DNA from: Triglochin maritima
Taxonomy: Eukaryota; Streptophyta; Magnoliopsida; Alismatales; Juncaginaceae
DNA: 64,000 nucleotides
Direction: 5' to 3'
NCBI GenBank assembly: GCA_963682175.1
Contig: OY821774.1
Location: 41,926,201 to 41,990,200, forward strand
Under the pieces are notes generated by a model that worked only from the letters and a program-made list of their open reading frames with translations, did not search any database and was not told the origin of the DNA. The position numbers and the translations under genes are program-made. This document shows positions 11,912 to 24,610 of this stretch, one piece after another (position 1 is the first letter of the stretch; each line of letters begins with the position of its first letter).

Positions 11912-12580
11912 TCTTTTTGAAGGCCTTCTAGTTAGAGAAGAAATAGAATCAACTGGTAACCTGAAGTCAAGTTTGGAACAACAAAATGAAGAATTTTTTA
12001 GCAAGATCAAAAATTTCATGTGTATTTTTTAGCAAGATCAATTCTCCATTTCATTCACCTCTAAATTGCCGATTTTGATTGGAAAATAAATTCTCAGAAC
12101 AATCCAATCAGTAAAGATGGAACTTTTAAAATCCTTTTTTCTACAAATTCTCCTCTTCTTTTTTCACCTCCCAACTTCGCCTAATCCAACGGCGAAACCC
12201 TAGAAAGCAAGGAATCAAATACCAACTCCAATACCAAACCCCAAACACACACAAAAAAAATCGAATCTTTCCCCCCTAGTTTTCAATAAATTACCCCGAA
12301 TCAGAATAAACTCACAAAAAGGTCGGTACCAAATAACACAAAAAAACGAAACTTCCAAAACCAACTTTCACCCAACAACCCCAGAACCAAACGCAAAGGG
12401 GGCAAAGGCGAGACCTTTGGTGGATGAGACTTGAGAGCGGTTGGGGATTGTAACCACCGCCACCGCTTCGGCTTCTTCTGCTGGGAAACTGGAATAAAGA
12501 AAGGTAGTGGAGGGTTGCGTAAAGGTCCACTGCCCACTGGCAACAAGAAAAGGGGGAGGATGATTTGGGCTGGGGCTTAG

Positions 12581-12587
12581 ATTTATA
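12581..12587 (-). promoter_or_regulatory. TATA box of the LUL-type E3 gene
   Basis: Read on the minus strand this is TATAAAT, 670 bp upstream of the start codon. Between it and the ATG lies a long leader containing a GAAACCCTAG telo-box-like motif near 12193 and possibly an intron. Transcription would start near 12550. Confidence 0.5.
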
Positions 12588-13547
12588 GATAGATGGGTTA
12601 ATTGCTTGCTTGTAATCCTAAAAGGTCGTAATTTCTGATGCTTACCCCTTCACACTTATTTTCTTAAATGTCATCTCAAAACACATACTATACAAATTGT
12701 CATTATAATTTCGAAAATGTCACTCCCTTAGTCATCTTGTGTTAGTTGAAGTGTAATAATTAGGGAGTAGTTTCATCCCCAATTGGGGGTAGGAGAAATA
12801 TGTGATATGATTATGTGATGTATTAGGTGTGTGTTATTTTAATCCTTTGAGCCTTATATGATTTCCATAACCATCTAATGAGATTTCACTGTTGTCTTTG
12901 ATATGCTAATGCTCTTAAATGAAGTTTAGCATATGCTTAGATTAGTGGACCTATTTTATGAGGAATGATGAGGTAAGGAGAATGATGGAATTAATATTGG
13001 AAACATGACTTGTAGTTGCATGTAATTGTCGCATTTACCTTGGTTAATGTCTTGTATGTTTTAATGATAATGTGCTATCTTATTTCATGTGGAGGCATAG
13101 TAGGGTCTAGTCTTTATACATTAGTTCATTTAGCTTCATTCCAATTATTGTCTTGTATGTTTTAATGATATTGTGTTATCTTAATTCTAGTGAGCTGACT
13201 TTGCTCCAAATGTCGTTCTGGTTGTTTGTTTCGTCAATTTAGTAGTCTGGGAGTTCAATTTTCCATGTTTCAACCTTTAGTTAGCTCCCAGATTAATCAA
13301 TTCCCCTTTTAAGACAACTTGGACCATAAAACTCAAAGCAAAAGATTAAACTTCTTGCCATCTAGGTCATGCATCATTTGTAGACCTTGCACACATTTGT
13401 CTTTTCTTTTCTTTACATTCTTGTTGTCGATTGCTGGCGTGAGGTACGTGCACCCATTCTCTCATTCATGCAAACATGCATTAGTTAGTAAGGTGCATCG
13501 GGACAAGAGTTAGGTGAGTGCTTTTTTGGTGAGTTGCTTGCGAGCAT
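12588..13547. other. Intergenic spacer with a ~35-bp direct repeat
   Basis: No gene is seen. A 35-bp segment beginning TGTCTTGTATGTTTTAATG occurs at 13048-13082 and again at 13149-13183 with three differences, 101 bp apart. The rest is AT-rich. Confidence 0.6.
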
Positions 13548-15038
13548 AAGATTTCAAAACATCTTTAAGGGGCATCACCTATAGTCTTCAAAGATAAGGT
13601 GGGGGATTTCATCACCCCTCCCTTAGCCCCAAAAAGCACACTCAAGTAAAGCCTTAATCTAAAAGCAAGTAGACATTGGCCCTAAGGAATTCGGACGCAC
13701 TAGGAGAGTGATCGAGTTGAGACCGTCATGACCTGATCGACGTCGCCTGCCTTGGCGATAGTAGGAGGTACTGGATCTCCGGATTTGGTATCACTTGCTG
13801 GGCATTGTGGTCTTTGTTGTAGGGAGGTGAGGCGTATCGGGACTAGTGACCTCGAAGTTAGGCGTCGTCTAGCCTAGGGACCCATAGCCATAAGTTGTTT
13901 GAGTCGTGCTTGCTAGATTAGACTTCTTCCATCTCCCACTACCCACGCTAGTTTCTAGGGATTCTTTCATTCTCCTCTGAGTCATCTTCTTCTCACCTAC
14001 TTCTACGAAAGAGTCTCCTCCCCATTACACTCTGTTAGCATTTTAGGGCCGAGTCGAGCACTTTTTGCGAGGTTGGCCTCGTGGTGGTGAGAGTGGTCGA
14101 CTCGAGAGTTTTTTGTTGAGATGGATCGTTACATGGGCGACCATCCATATCATTGTTGGGACCAGGACAATTCTCCCTGGTATTCCGGACCCATGCAACC
14201 TGGGGTGGCTCAGACTAACACCCCTTATGGTTGGGACAATCTTAATTGTGAGGCTGAGTGATCTTCAGATTGAGACAATATAAGAGAGGCACCGACTGCT
14301 AGACCACCATCTTGTTATGTCGGATCATATGCTGGTCAACAAACTGAGACATTACAACAAACTTTGGCCTCTTTTATGCGTGTGGTAGATGATATGAGTG
14401 CACCGGTGGCTCCAGTAGCCGTACCGTGTGACTGTTGTGGGTTGAGTGATCATGTTATTGGGGAATGTCCTTATGTTCCCCTTGAGCCCGAGTATGAGCA
14501 TACCTTTTCCCAAAATGCTAAATATGACCATTACGCATCCGCGTACAACGCAAGAGGGATGGATTCGTTGGGAGACCATTCTTATGCAAATTCTTATACA
14601 TCATTTTCACCCCAGTACCTCCTCCCGAATACCTAGAATTCTACCAACACCCCACTTCAAATCATTGGACTCATTCTCAGTCCATCAACACCCAACCCCA
14701 AAATTTCCCAAGCTCTGACTTGGACCTCATAGTTGACCGCATACTTGATTCCTTGAAATAAACTTTCCTTACATTCATGGAAACCACTCAACAGCCCATA
14801 CAAAATATGGCACTGCAAGTGAGTCAAATGACGTAGCAATTACGTGAACGTGAGGAGGGTAACCTTTATTGTCAACATGAGGATTTCTCTTCTGATATCG
14901 AACCACCACCACATCCACAAATTCAAAGTACAATCTTTCAAAGTCAAACTCCTAGTCAGTCTGAGGGACTTGTGGTTTCGATTCACGATCACTTGGTGGA
15001 GGATTCGATTCCAATTGAGAAAAACGTGGACCAATTTT
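13548..15038 (+). pseudogene. Left part of a decayed Gypsy-like element (gag zinc knuckle)
   Basis: About 13548-14350 is noncoding with leader-like character. The frame at 14364-14636 encodes a gag-type zinc knuckle, CDCCGLSDHVIGEC (C-x2-C-x4-H-x4-C), followed by a Tyr/Asn/Ser-rich linker. Degraded coding continues, with stops at about 14758 and 14836, to VDQF at 15020-15038, where the Copia element is inserted. The reading resumes at 24611. The right half ends near a GAGGACAATG tract typical of plant Athila/Tat-type Gypsy elements, so such an origin is likely but not proven. The copy is non-functional. Confidence 0.6.
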
Positions 15039-16204
15039 TGAAGGGAATGTGTTCTAAAAGTTTTACTTTTAAATGCCAATTATTATGAATTGAATGAGAA
15101 ATCATTTTGTTCCTTGTTTATGTTATTCGTCTTTTAGAAGTGTTAAGGAAGAGGCTCTTGGTCCTTAACCGTAGAGCTCTGAAAGATATTGGTTTGCATA
15201 AAAAAAAAGATATTCGCAATCATGGTAATTAACATGGGACATTAATTACCGAGTTAAGATTGTCGTGTTGGTCATAGATCATTGTAGCTCTACAAGTGAG
15301 TGACGACACAGGTATGCAAAAGAGGAAAATATTACTTTTGTATACTGAATAGACCTAATAAGTAAAATATTATAGAAATGTGTTTCTGTGTCATTAATAT
15401 TTTACTGTGTCTTTGGTCCTTTGATATGAGACTTATATCTAATCACTTAAGGAATACTTAATTAGATCAGTGTCTTGAACTATCGATCAGTGTAGTGTAA
15501 AGGCATTGGTTGGTTAAGTACAACTTTTGTTGGAGAAGATAGTTAGTCAAAAGATTATCATTGCCCCTCTTAATTGAGTGATGATATTAGTGGGCCCCTT
15601 GATAAAGCAAAGTTATAATGTGCACAATGTGATTTGAGTTAAGTCACATATTTATAACTAGCTTAAAGAGATCAAGAAATGAATACTAATACAAAGATGA
15701 CACAATACTACTTTGTGTGTATTCTTAATATCATGAGGCAAGGGACGGACACAAGTGGTGCACTCCATCACTAAATGGATCGGGTTTTAGTTCAAGTGGA
15801 ATTAAGACATATAACTAATTGGGAGCTATAATGTGTAGCTAGATACCGCTTATAGCTTGTGATATTAAGCTCTTAATATCACTGCCTACTTAGTTTAGAT
15901 CCTCCCATAGGTCACACCGCAAAAACCGTGAAACAAGAAGCTTGATTTTTGGTTCATATGATGTGTCGGGTTTCTCATAGAAAATATGACTCATGTGGTG
16001 AACAAGTAAAATCAATTATGTAATATATAACATAATTAGAATCATGATAAATTCATATGAGATGCATATATTATGGGGTGCAATAATTTATTGTTGCATA
16101 GGATAATACATTGCATAAGTTGTGAATTTGCTAAAACCCCCTTAAGTTCAAATTTTGTTGGAAATAAATCCAAAATTTGAAATAGGCAAAATCGGGTAGA
16201 AGTT

Positions 16205-16520
16205 CGGTAATCCGTTGAGGTTCGGTCGACCGAGGGATCTGTGGATCGGTCAACCGAACATGGAACGGATAATCATATTTGATTGACCGAACTTGACCAA
16301 AGTGCCTGGATCTTTGGTACGGTATACCGAACCAAAATCGGTCGACCGAACAATGTTAAGTTCCGATATTTTCGGTTAACCGAATGGCACTCGGTCTTAG
16401 ACGAGAATTCGTCCGATCGGTTAAGGAGAATTTTTCCCTTTAAGAATCGGTCATCCGTCTAGTACTCGGTCAACCAATCGTGACATATTCGGTTAACCGA
16501 ATGGGTCTCGGTCAACCGAA
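16205..16520. repeat. Cluster of CGGT-NN-ACCG palindromes in the Copia U3
   Basis: In about 315 bp the palindromic frame CGGTNNACCG occurs repeatedly with different centres: GGTCGACC at 16224-16231 and 16340-16347, GGTATACC near 16321, GGTTAACC near 16374 and 16493, and imperfect GGTCAACC copies. ATTCGGTTAACCGAAT near 16489 is a perfect 16-bp palindrome. The same cluster is in the 3' LTR at 23650-23965. Position upstream of the TATA box would suit a binding-site array, but no factor is known to me. Confidence 0.85.
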
Positions 16521-16701
16521 CAGCGATTGATTTTCTGCCTTTGATTATTAAGAGATTAATTTGATTGATGGTTGGATTAGCTCCAAACTTGGTCAAACGT
16601 TTTGTGGGTGCATGTAATGCATTAAGGAATTAATTTATGAGAGAAAATGTAAAGAAAAATGTGGCTAAAGAATAGCCATGATTAAGAGTAAGATTGGAAC
16701 C

Positions 16702-16709
16702 TATAAATA
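16702..16709 (+). promoter_or_regulatory. TATA box of the Copia LTR
   Basis: TATAAATA followed about 30 bp later by CT-rich sequence is the likely core promoter. The identical box is at 24147-24154 in the 3' LTR. Confidence 0.6.
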
Positions 16710-17161
16710 GGTCCTTATTCTCCCTAATTGGGTTACACAATTCAATAATTAATTTCTCTCTTAATTCTCCACAAAAACTCACGAAAATTCTCTTAGTTTT
16801 CTAAGTCTTTGGAAGGAGAAATCTCAGAGGCTAAGGAAGGGGTTTGTAGCTAGATTCTAAGCTTGTTTGGAGATCGATTGGCTAGCTCCTTTCTCTCCAA
16901 CCTTGTTTAGGGTTTCGGTGAACACTCGGAGGCATCCGGCGCGGCGAGAAGCATCCCCAACGTCTCCGAATCTTCAAGAAGTTTTTGAGAACCTCTAGGT
17001 ATGAATTTCGGAGCCCTTGTTTGTTTTAATAGAGTTTTGAAACTAGATGTTAAAACAAACCGATGCATGCATGAAATAAATCAAAGAAAATTGTAATTGA
17101 TCCTTATTATACATAAAAATTTCGAAAATATATATGTATAATTAAACATGAAATCCTACAG

Positions 17162-17173
17162 TGGTATCAGAGC
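17162..17173 (+). other. Copia primer-binding site (initiator tRNA-Met)
   Basis: TGGTATCAGAGC one base after the LTR end is the standard sequence complementary to the 3' end of initiator tRNA-Met. The leader from here to the gag start at 18666 is noncoding. It contains a short tandem of GATCGAGG units at about 17866-17910. Confidence 0.9.
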
Positions 17174-18665
17174 TTAGGGTTCAATTTTCTTATGATTTAT
17201 GGCTGTAAACAAATCTAGTTTACCATCTAGGATTTAAACAATTCGTTTTACCGGTTTTTCGGTCTTTAAATGTTTGTTGAAATAATTCTTTATAATAATT
17301 CGTTTTAAATGTTTTGAATGTTTAAAACATGACATATAATTATTAGAATTATGATTTAGACATAAGTCTAACTTGCAATAATTTCGTTTTAAGTATAAAC
17401 GATTATTTTGTAAGAGAATCAACAAAACCGAAAAACTGCGATTCATCTTTCCATTGGAAATTGGATGGACAACGGTTCATAATTAATTTGTGAACTATGG
17501 ATGTATGAAAAATGTTTTTAATGGATTTCAAAATATTTTTCAAAGAATTGTTGAGAATTCTAGATGATTGATAAATTAGATTCTGTAGTTTATAGCAATT
17601 GCGTGCATGGATGCTTGAGTTGCTTTGCAGGATTGTGAGTTTATATGTTCCAAATCAGACACTACAAATGTATGTAATTATTATTATACAGGGGCTTATG
17701 TATGTAAAAGCCATATTCTCTATTTTCCATCTTTAGAATTGCATTTGCATGTGAGAGGTTTTTACATAGGACTTGCACTAGTCGGTTTTTATCGAATGTG
17801 AGGAGCATGTTTATTTTCTGTAAAATCTACATCTCCGGTGCAAGAGGAAGTCGCCGCTGTAGCGCATCGATCGAGGATCGAGGATCGGGGATCGAGGATC
17901 AAGGATCGAAGGGAACATATAAACTCACACGATGTGGATTGTGTGAATGTTTAATTTCTGTTTTATAATTTCTGCTATGCATGTGATGAATGGTGAATGT
18001 TAGGATGTGTATAAATTTTAATATGCATGATAAACTAAAATTCAAAATCACATGTTGATAAATGAAATTGTCCAACAAAAAATAAGATTAATTTTTCCTT
18101 CTTATTTCATCCACTAGCAGCCATTGATCGAGGGATACTCTGCTCGCCCTTAGCGGGAGATAGCTCCCTCTATCTTTGGGAATAGTGGGAGATATAAAGG
18201 TTGTCTGTTGTTGTGCCACAATTAAATATATGAGGTGTGTTTCACCCTAGTGAACCCCAAGTATGTTTAGTTGTGAATACAATAGATAAACGTATCTCGT
18301 ATCAAATGAAAATAAGTTTTCTTAACATTACCAAGAGCCCTCGCTCGGTTTTGGGAAAAAGTTTTTCTTACGAGGATAGGTCGCATTCCCTCATAATTAA
18401 AACGACAAGAGTCACAAAAGTTTGAAGATGCTAAATGTTGCTAAAATTCAAAAAGGTTGTGATTAGAAAATGTTTTTCTTACCTTGATGTTGTAATGTAT
18501 TCGATAGCCCTTAGCTAGTCTATATTACAATTGATGGGATCTTGGATTACTGCATTTACGGGCAAGATTTTATTTGCAGTATTTACATCATATTCGATAT
18601 ATATATGTATGTATGTATTAAAACATAAAATTGGCATTAAAACCTATATAATTTATTTTGTAGAA

Positions 18666-19637
18666 ATGTCAAATATCCAACCAATTGTGCGATCTATGAT
18701 CGAAAAGAACCCTTTGCAAAATGATGGCTCAAACTTCATGAAATGGCAACTCAATCTCAATATCGTGTTGAGGTTTGAAAAACTATCTCATATTTTGGAT
18801 GGTGAAATCCCAAAATTAAATGAGAAGGCAACCGATAAAGAGAAAGAGGCGATAGCCAAGTGGGAAGACCAAGAGAACCAAGTTCACGGTCTTATACTAG
18901 CATCCATGGGTGACTCGCTTCAAGCGAAATACTTGGATTCAAAACCCAAGAAGACCATGGAGGCTCTAACCAAGATGTTCATGGATAGTGCCCGAAAGGA
19001 GCGCTATAAGACCACCATCGCACTCACAAGGTGCCATATGGCGGAGGGAACATCGGTATCCATGCATTTTCTCACGATGCAAGGATACCTTGAGAAATTG
19101 TCGAAGCTCTCTTCTCCAATGCCCGAGGACATTGCCGAAGATCTGATTCTTGGCTCTCTAGCCCCGTCCTTCAAGGATTTTGTGATGCACTATCATGTGC
19201 GTGAAAAAGGGGTGAGTCTTGAGGAGCTTCACAACGCTCTCAAAACGGCTGAAGTTGACATGGGCAAAGGTCAGGACAATCACGTCCTAGCCGTCCATGA
19301 GAGGAGCAAAAAGATCAACAAAGGTAAAGGCAAATTTACCAAAGATACGTCAATCAAGAGCAAGGGAGTAGGAGGTGCTCATGGGAGTGCCTCAAGGGGG
19401 AAATCTTTCAAATCTCCAACTCCCAACACGGAGTGCTTTCACTGCGGTGAAAAGGGACACATCCGACCTAATTGCCCCAAGTACAAGGAAGACCTTGAAA
19501 ATGGGATGATTGAACATAGGCGCCCGAGAAACGCCGTAGGTATGTTTGTTATTGAGATAAATTTAATCACCTCTATCCTTGATTTGGTAATGGTTACCGG
19601 ATCTTGTGCTCACATAATTTTGATGTGCAGCTATTGA
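18666..19637 (+). CDS. Copia gag with CCHC zinc knuckle
   Basis: The open frame begins upstream at 18531, but the ATG at 18666 (MSNIQPIV) is the likely start, giving about 323 residues. It has the Copia capsid-like domain (FMKWQLNLNIVL, ILASMGDSLQAKYL, MHFLTMQGYLEKLSKL, IAEDLILGSL), a Lys-rich linker, then the knuckle CFHCGEKGHIRPNC. After the knuckle the frame runs into a degraded protease segment in which the expected Asp-Thr-Gly active site reads Val-Thr-Gly, and it stops at 19637. Gag packages element RNA into particles. Its open frame contrasts with the ruined pol and may be what lets the element be mobilised in trans. Confidence 0.85.
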   Translation: MSNIQPIVRSMIEKNPLQNDGSNFMKWQLNLNIVLRFEKLSHILDGEIPKLNEKATDKEKEAIAKWEDQENQVHGLILASMGDSLQAKYLDSKPKKTMEALTKMFMDSARKERYKTTIALTRCHMAEGTSVSMHFLTMQGYLEKLSKLSSPMPEDIAEDLILGSLAPSFKDFVMHYHVREKGVSLEELHNALKTAEVDMGKGQDNHVLAVHERSKKINKGKGKFTKDTSIKSKGVGGAHGSASRGKSFKSPTPNTECFHCGEKGHIRPNCPKYKEDLENGMIEHRRPRNAVGMFVIEINLITSILDLVMVTGSCAHIILMCSY

Positions 19638-22470
19638 AGGATAGGAAGGAACTCGTTGGGAACGAGATGATATTGAAGATTGGAAATAGTACAAGCATCG
19701 CTGCGATTGTACAAGATTCTATGGAACTTCAATAGTCTAGTGATTTAAATTTATGCTTTGTAGAATGTTTGTTATGTACCTTCGATTAGCAAGAACTATT
19801 CTGTATCAAGTTTTGGATATGGATAAATTTTAATAAATATTTTAATTCTTGCTTGTCTATATCGAAGAATGGAATTTTCTATGCAAATACATTCATATAG
19901 AATGATTTCTATTTGCTTGAAATAAATAATGAACAAACTCAAACAAACAATAACAAAAGAGAAACTAAGATAACTCACGTGAATGATACAATCTTGTAGC
20001 ACTATCAGATTGGTCAAATAAATGACCAAGAGACTTTTCAAGAAGAAAGGAACGAAAACGAACAACTAATTGGATATGATACATTCTAATGTATGTGGTC
20101 CGATAAGTACAAGTGCAAGAGACGGTTTAAGGTACTTCATTTTGTTCACGGACAACTATAGTCATTATGACTATATTTGTCTAATGGGAAGCAAAAGTGA
20201 ATTCTTTGACAAGTTCAAGGAATTCGAGGATGAAGTAATGAACCGACTCAACAAGAATATCGAGTCTCTATGAACGGTTCGTAGGGGTGAGTGCTTAGAA
20301 TACCTAATTTGACTCATTCCTAAAGTAGGAATAGGATATTGCTCGACATGGTTCGATCAATAATAAGTCAATTTAAATTGCCGATTTACTTTTGGAATTA
20401 TGCACTACAAATAATGACAAACTCACTAAATAATGTTTCATCCAAATCCGTGGAGAAAATGGTTTATGAGCTATGGAGTTGAAAGACACCTAAGCTCAAC
20501 TTTCTCAAGATTTGGGGTTGTGAGGTATACATCAAGAAATTGATGTTGACCAAGCTTCAACCAAAAGCGGATAAGTGCTTCTATATAGGTTGTCCTCGTA
20601 TGACAGGAGGATACTACTTTTGATATATCACCTCCAATCGAAAGATTGTAGAGAGAGATATGTTTTTCTGGAATTTCTGGAAAAGAGAGAAAAGTAGTGG
20701 GAGTAGAGTTGAGCTTGAGAAAACTCAAGATACTCTACAAGATCATGATGTGAATGTTGCATTCAAGATCATGAAGGCCCAGCCGAGATTCATTTGGTTA
20801 GTGGGAGCATGAGTGAGAGATCCTTATAAGAAATTGTGAGAGAATCTCAATCATCCTCACCTGGTGTGCGTTCGAGAGTCGAACATGAACCTATTCCTCA
20901 AGAAATTGTAGAAGAAGTTCGAGAGACACGAGAAGAACCAAAAGAACTAAGAAGGTCAATGAGGGAAAGGAAGAAACCCAATAAGTATGTGGGACTTCAT
21001 GAGATCATGGTACTAGATACCAAAGATCCCTCGACCTTCCGAGAAGCAATAGAAAAGACTCCAAACTGTGGTTAAAAGCCATGGAATCCGAAGTAGAATC
21101 CATGTATGATAATCAAGTATGAAACTTGATTAGCCTCCCTCAAGAGAAAATATCATTTGGTATAAATGAGCTTTTAGGAGGAAGATAGACATGGATAGTA
21201 ACTTGACAACCTACAAAGCAAGGCTTGTAGCAAAAGGTCATACTCGAATTCAAGAAATTGACTTTGATGAAACTTTTGAGAAGTTGCCATGATAAAATCT
21301 ATTCGGATTATGCTCGCTATTTCCACATTTCATAATTATGAGATATGGAAAATGGATATCAAAATGGCGTTCCTTGAACAGGGACTTGGAGGAGGATATG
21401 TACATGGTACAACCTCAAGGTTTTGATGATCCAAATAGTAGCGAGAAGAAATGCAAGTTTCGAGAATCCATTTGTGGATTGAAACAAGCATCGAGGAGTT
21501 GGAACAAACGCTTTGACGAAGAGGTGAAGAAGATTCACTTCATTCAAAGTAAAGGAGTACCTTGTATATACAAGGAGATTAGTGGGAGCCATGTAGTACT
21601 TCTGATCTTATATGTCGATGACATATTGCTCATGAGCAATCATATACCTTTGCATTAGCAAACGAGAAATTTCGTTGAAATCAGTGTATTCAATGAAAAG
21701 AAAAGGATGAGGCTCAACACATCTTGAGAATCAAGATACATTGAGATACATCCCGTAGACTCATTGGCTTCAGTCAACGTGCATACATTGACAAGGTCTT
21801 TGGAAATGTTCAGGGTGAACAATTCCGATATGGACAATATGCCAATAAGTATGAGTATAGGTGTGCAACTCAAGAAGTCTCAATGTGCTCAATCACACAA
21901 AGACTTGGGGTACATGAAGGTATCCCTTATGCTTCGGCAAAAGGAAGGACCATGTACACGATGGCTTGCACAAGACTCAATATCTCGTATGCTTTAAATG
22001 TGACAAGAGGTCACCAATCCAACGCGAATCCTAATCATAGGATTGCGGTCAAGAATATTCTGAAGTACCTTAACCGGACTAAAGATAAGGTTCTTGTTTA
22101 TGGAAGACAAAGGAGAAAATAGCCGAGGGCTGTTTTGATGCAATTCTTATAGGAATTCTAGACAATAAGAGGTTGGAGTGATGATGCGTCATCATTATCG
22201 AAGGTGGAGGTATGAGCTAGTATAGTTAGGAGTAATATCACTACAGCTAACTCAACCACCAACGAAAGACAAAATAAATAAATAGGTGGACACAACAGTG
22301 GCACAATTGATCCATTCAACAAACCTTCATACCAAGCTAAGAGACGAAATATATTTCGAGTCCATGGATCCGAGGGTCCATGTGGATTGGCTTGATAGGT
22401 GATTTAGGAAGGTTACCCTAGTTATTAATGTTTTATACATTGAGAATGTATGTGAAAGAAAACATTGATA
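19638..22470 (+). pseudogene. Copia pol remnants (integrase, RT, RNase H), heavily deleted
   Basis: Pieces appear in the usual Copia order. There is a short pre-integrase piece (LLKDRKELVGNEM near 19630-19680), then an integrase core fragment at 20070-20273 (IHSNVCGPIS, YFILFTDNYSHYDYI). The integrase-RT linker is at 20836-21075 (RRSMRERKKPNKYVG). RT is at about 21200-21660 with GLKQASRSWN and the catalytic YVDD box. An RNase H region is at about 21880-22122 (GIPYASAKGRTMYTMACTRL, AVKNILKYLNRTKD). Many frameshifts, stops and deletions separate them. The lengths are far below a normal Copia pol, so no active enzyme can be made. About 22130-22470 is noncoding. Confidence 0.85.
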
Positions 22471-22483
22471 ACAAGTGGGAGAT
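22471..22483 (+). other. Copia polypurine tract
   Basis: ACAAGTGGGAGAT directly precedes the 3' LTR, the usual plus-strand priming site of plant Copia elements. Confidence 0.85.
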
Positions 22484-24605
22484 TGAAGGGAATGTGTTCT
22501 AAAAGTTTTACTTTTAAATGCCAATTATTATGAATTGAATGAGAAATCATTTTGTTCCTTGTTTATGTTATTCGTCTTTTAGAATTGTTAAGGAAGAGGC
22601 TCTTGGTCCTTAACCGTAGAGCTCTGAAAGATATTGGTTTGCATAAAACAAAAGATATTCGCAATCATGGTAATTAACATGGGACATTAATTACCGAGTT
22701 AAGATTGTCGTGTTGGTCATAGATCATTGTAGCTCTACAAGTGAGTGACGACACGGGTATGCAAAAGAGGAAAATATTACTTTTGTATACTGAATAGACC
22801 TAATAAGTAAAATATTATAGAAATGTGTTTCTGTGTCATTAATATTTTACTGTGTCTTTGGTCCTTTGATATGAGACTTATATCTAATCACTTAAGGAAT
22901 ACTTAATTAGATCAGTGTCTTGAACTATCGATCAGTGTAGTGTAAAGGCATTGGTTGGTTAAGTACAACTTTTGTTGGAGAAGATAGTTAGTCAAAAGAT
23001 TATCATTGCCCCTCTTAATTGAGTGATGATATTAGTGGGCCCCTTGATAAAGCAAAGTTATAATGTGCACAATGTGATTTGAGTTAAGTCACATATTTAT
23101 AACTAGCTTAAAGAGATCAAGAAATGAATACTAATACAAAGATGACACAATACTACTTTGTGTGTATTCTTAATATCATGAGGCAAGGGACGGACACAAG
23201 TGGTGCACTCCATCACTAAATGGATCGGGTTTTAGTTCAAGTGGAATTAAGACATATAACTAATTGGGAGCTATAATGTGTAGCTAGATACCGCTTATAG
23301 CTTGTGATATTAAGCTCTTAATATCACTGCCTACTTAGTTTAGATCCTCCCATAGGTCACACCGCAAAAACCGTGAAACAAGAAGCTTGATTTTTGGTTC
23401 ATATGATGTGTCGGGTTTCTCATAGAAAATATGACTCATGTGGTGAACAAGTAAAATCAATTATGTAATATATAACATAATTAGAATCATGATAAATTCA
23501 TATGAGATGCATATATTATGGGGTGCAATAATTTATTGTTGCATAGGATAATACATTGCATAAGTTGTGAATTTGCTAAAACCCCCTTAAGTTCAAATTT
23601 TGTTGGAAATAAATCCAAAATTTGAAATAGGCAAAATCGGGTAGAAGTTCGGTAATCCGTTGAGGTTCGGTCGACCGAGGGATCTGTGGATCGGTCAACC
23701 GAACATGGAACGGATAATCATATTTGATTGACCGAACTTGACCAAAGTGCCTGGATCTTTGGTACGGTATACCGAACCAAAATCGGTCGACCGAACAATG
23801 TTAAGTTCCGATATTTTCGGTTAACCGAATGGCACTCGGTCTTAGACGAGAATTCGTCCGATCGGTTAAGGAGAATTTTTCCCTTTAAGAATCGGTCATC
23901 CGTCTAGTACTCGGTCAACCAATCGTGACATATTCGGTTAACCGAATGGGTCTCGGTCAACCGAACAGCGATTGATTTTCTGCCTTTGATTATTAAGAGA
24001 TTAATTTGATTGATGGTTGGATTAGCTCCAAACTTGGTCAAACGTTTTGTGGGTGCATGTAATGCATTAAGGAATTAATTTATGAGAGAAAATGTAAAGA
24101 AAAATGTGGCTAAAGAATAGCCATGATTAAGAGTAAGATTGGAACCTATAAATAGGTCCTTATTCTCCCTAATTGGGTTACACAATTCAATAATTAATTT
24201 CTCTCTTAATTCTCCACAAAAACTCACGAAAATTCTCTTAGTTTTCTAAGTCTTTGGAAGGAGAAATCTCAGAGGCTAAGGAAGGGGTTTGTAGCTAGAT
24301 TCTAAGCTTGTTTGGAGATCGATTGGCTAGCTCCTTTCTCTCCAACCTTGTTTAGGGTTTCGGTGAACACTCGGAGGCATCCAGCGCGGCGAGAAGCATC
24401 CCCAACGTCTCCGAATCTTCAAGAAGTTTTTGAGAACCTCTAGGTATGAATTTCGGAGCCCTTGTTTGTTTTAATAGAGTTTTGAAACTAGATGTTAAAA
24501 CAAACCGATGCATGCATGAAATAAATCAAAGAAAATTGTAATTGATCCTTATTATACATAAAAATTTCGAAAATATATATGTATAATTAAACATGAAATC
24601 CTACA
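22484..24605 (+). repeat. Copia 3' LTR (2122 bp)
   Basis: Same length as the 5' LTR with four substitutions seen by eye. It ends CA at 24605, followed by the target duplication ATTTT. Confidence 0.95.
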
Positions 24606-24610
24606 ATTTT

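Larger units (their letters stand above)
15039..17160 (+). repeat. Copia 5' LTR (2122 bp)
   Basis: Starts TGAAGGGAATG and ends ATCCTACA. It contains a cluster of CGGT-NN-ACCG palindromes at 16205-16520 and a TATA box at 16702-16709 followed by a CT-rich stretch, so U3 covers roughly the first 1.7 kb. Confidence 0.95.
15039..24605 (+). mobile_element. Copia-superfamily LTR retrotransposon, young insertion with decayed interior
   Basis: A complete 9567-bp element with two LTRs of exactly 2122 bp (15039-17160 and 22484-24605), each starting TG and ending CA. The PBS follows the 5' LTR and the PPT precedes the 3' LTR. The 5-bp target duplication ATTTT is at 15034-15038 and 24606-24610. By eye the LTRs differ at four positions: 15140 G/22585 T, 15204 A/22649 C, 15310 A/22755 G, 16938 G/24383 A. 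That is about 0.2% and means a very recent insertion. The gag is open, but protease, integrase, RT and RNase H are fragmentary, so the element must have moved using proteins from a relative. It split an older Gypsy-like remnant. Confidence 0.95.

Noticed and set aside
12301..12546. Short minus-strand frame upstream of the E3 ligase as a separate gene
   Set aside because: It lies between the TATA box and the coding start and has low-complexity composition. It is most likely 5' leader.
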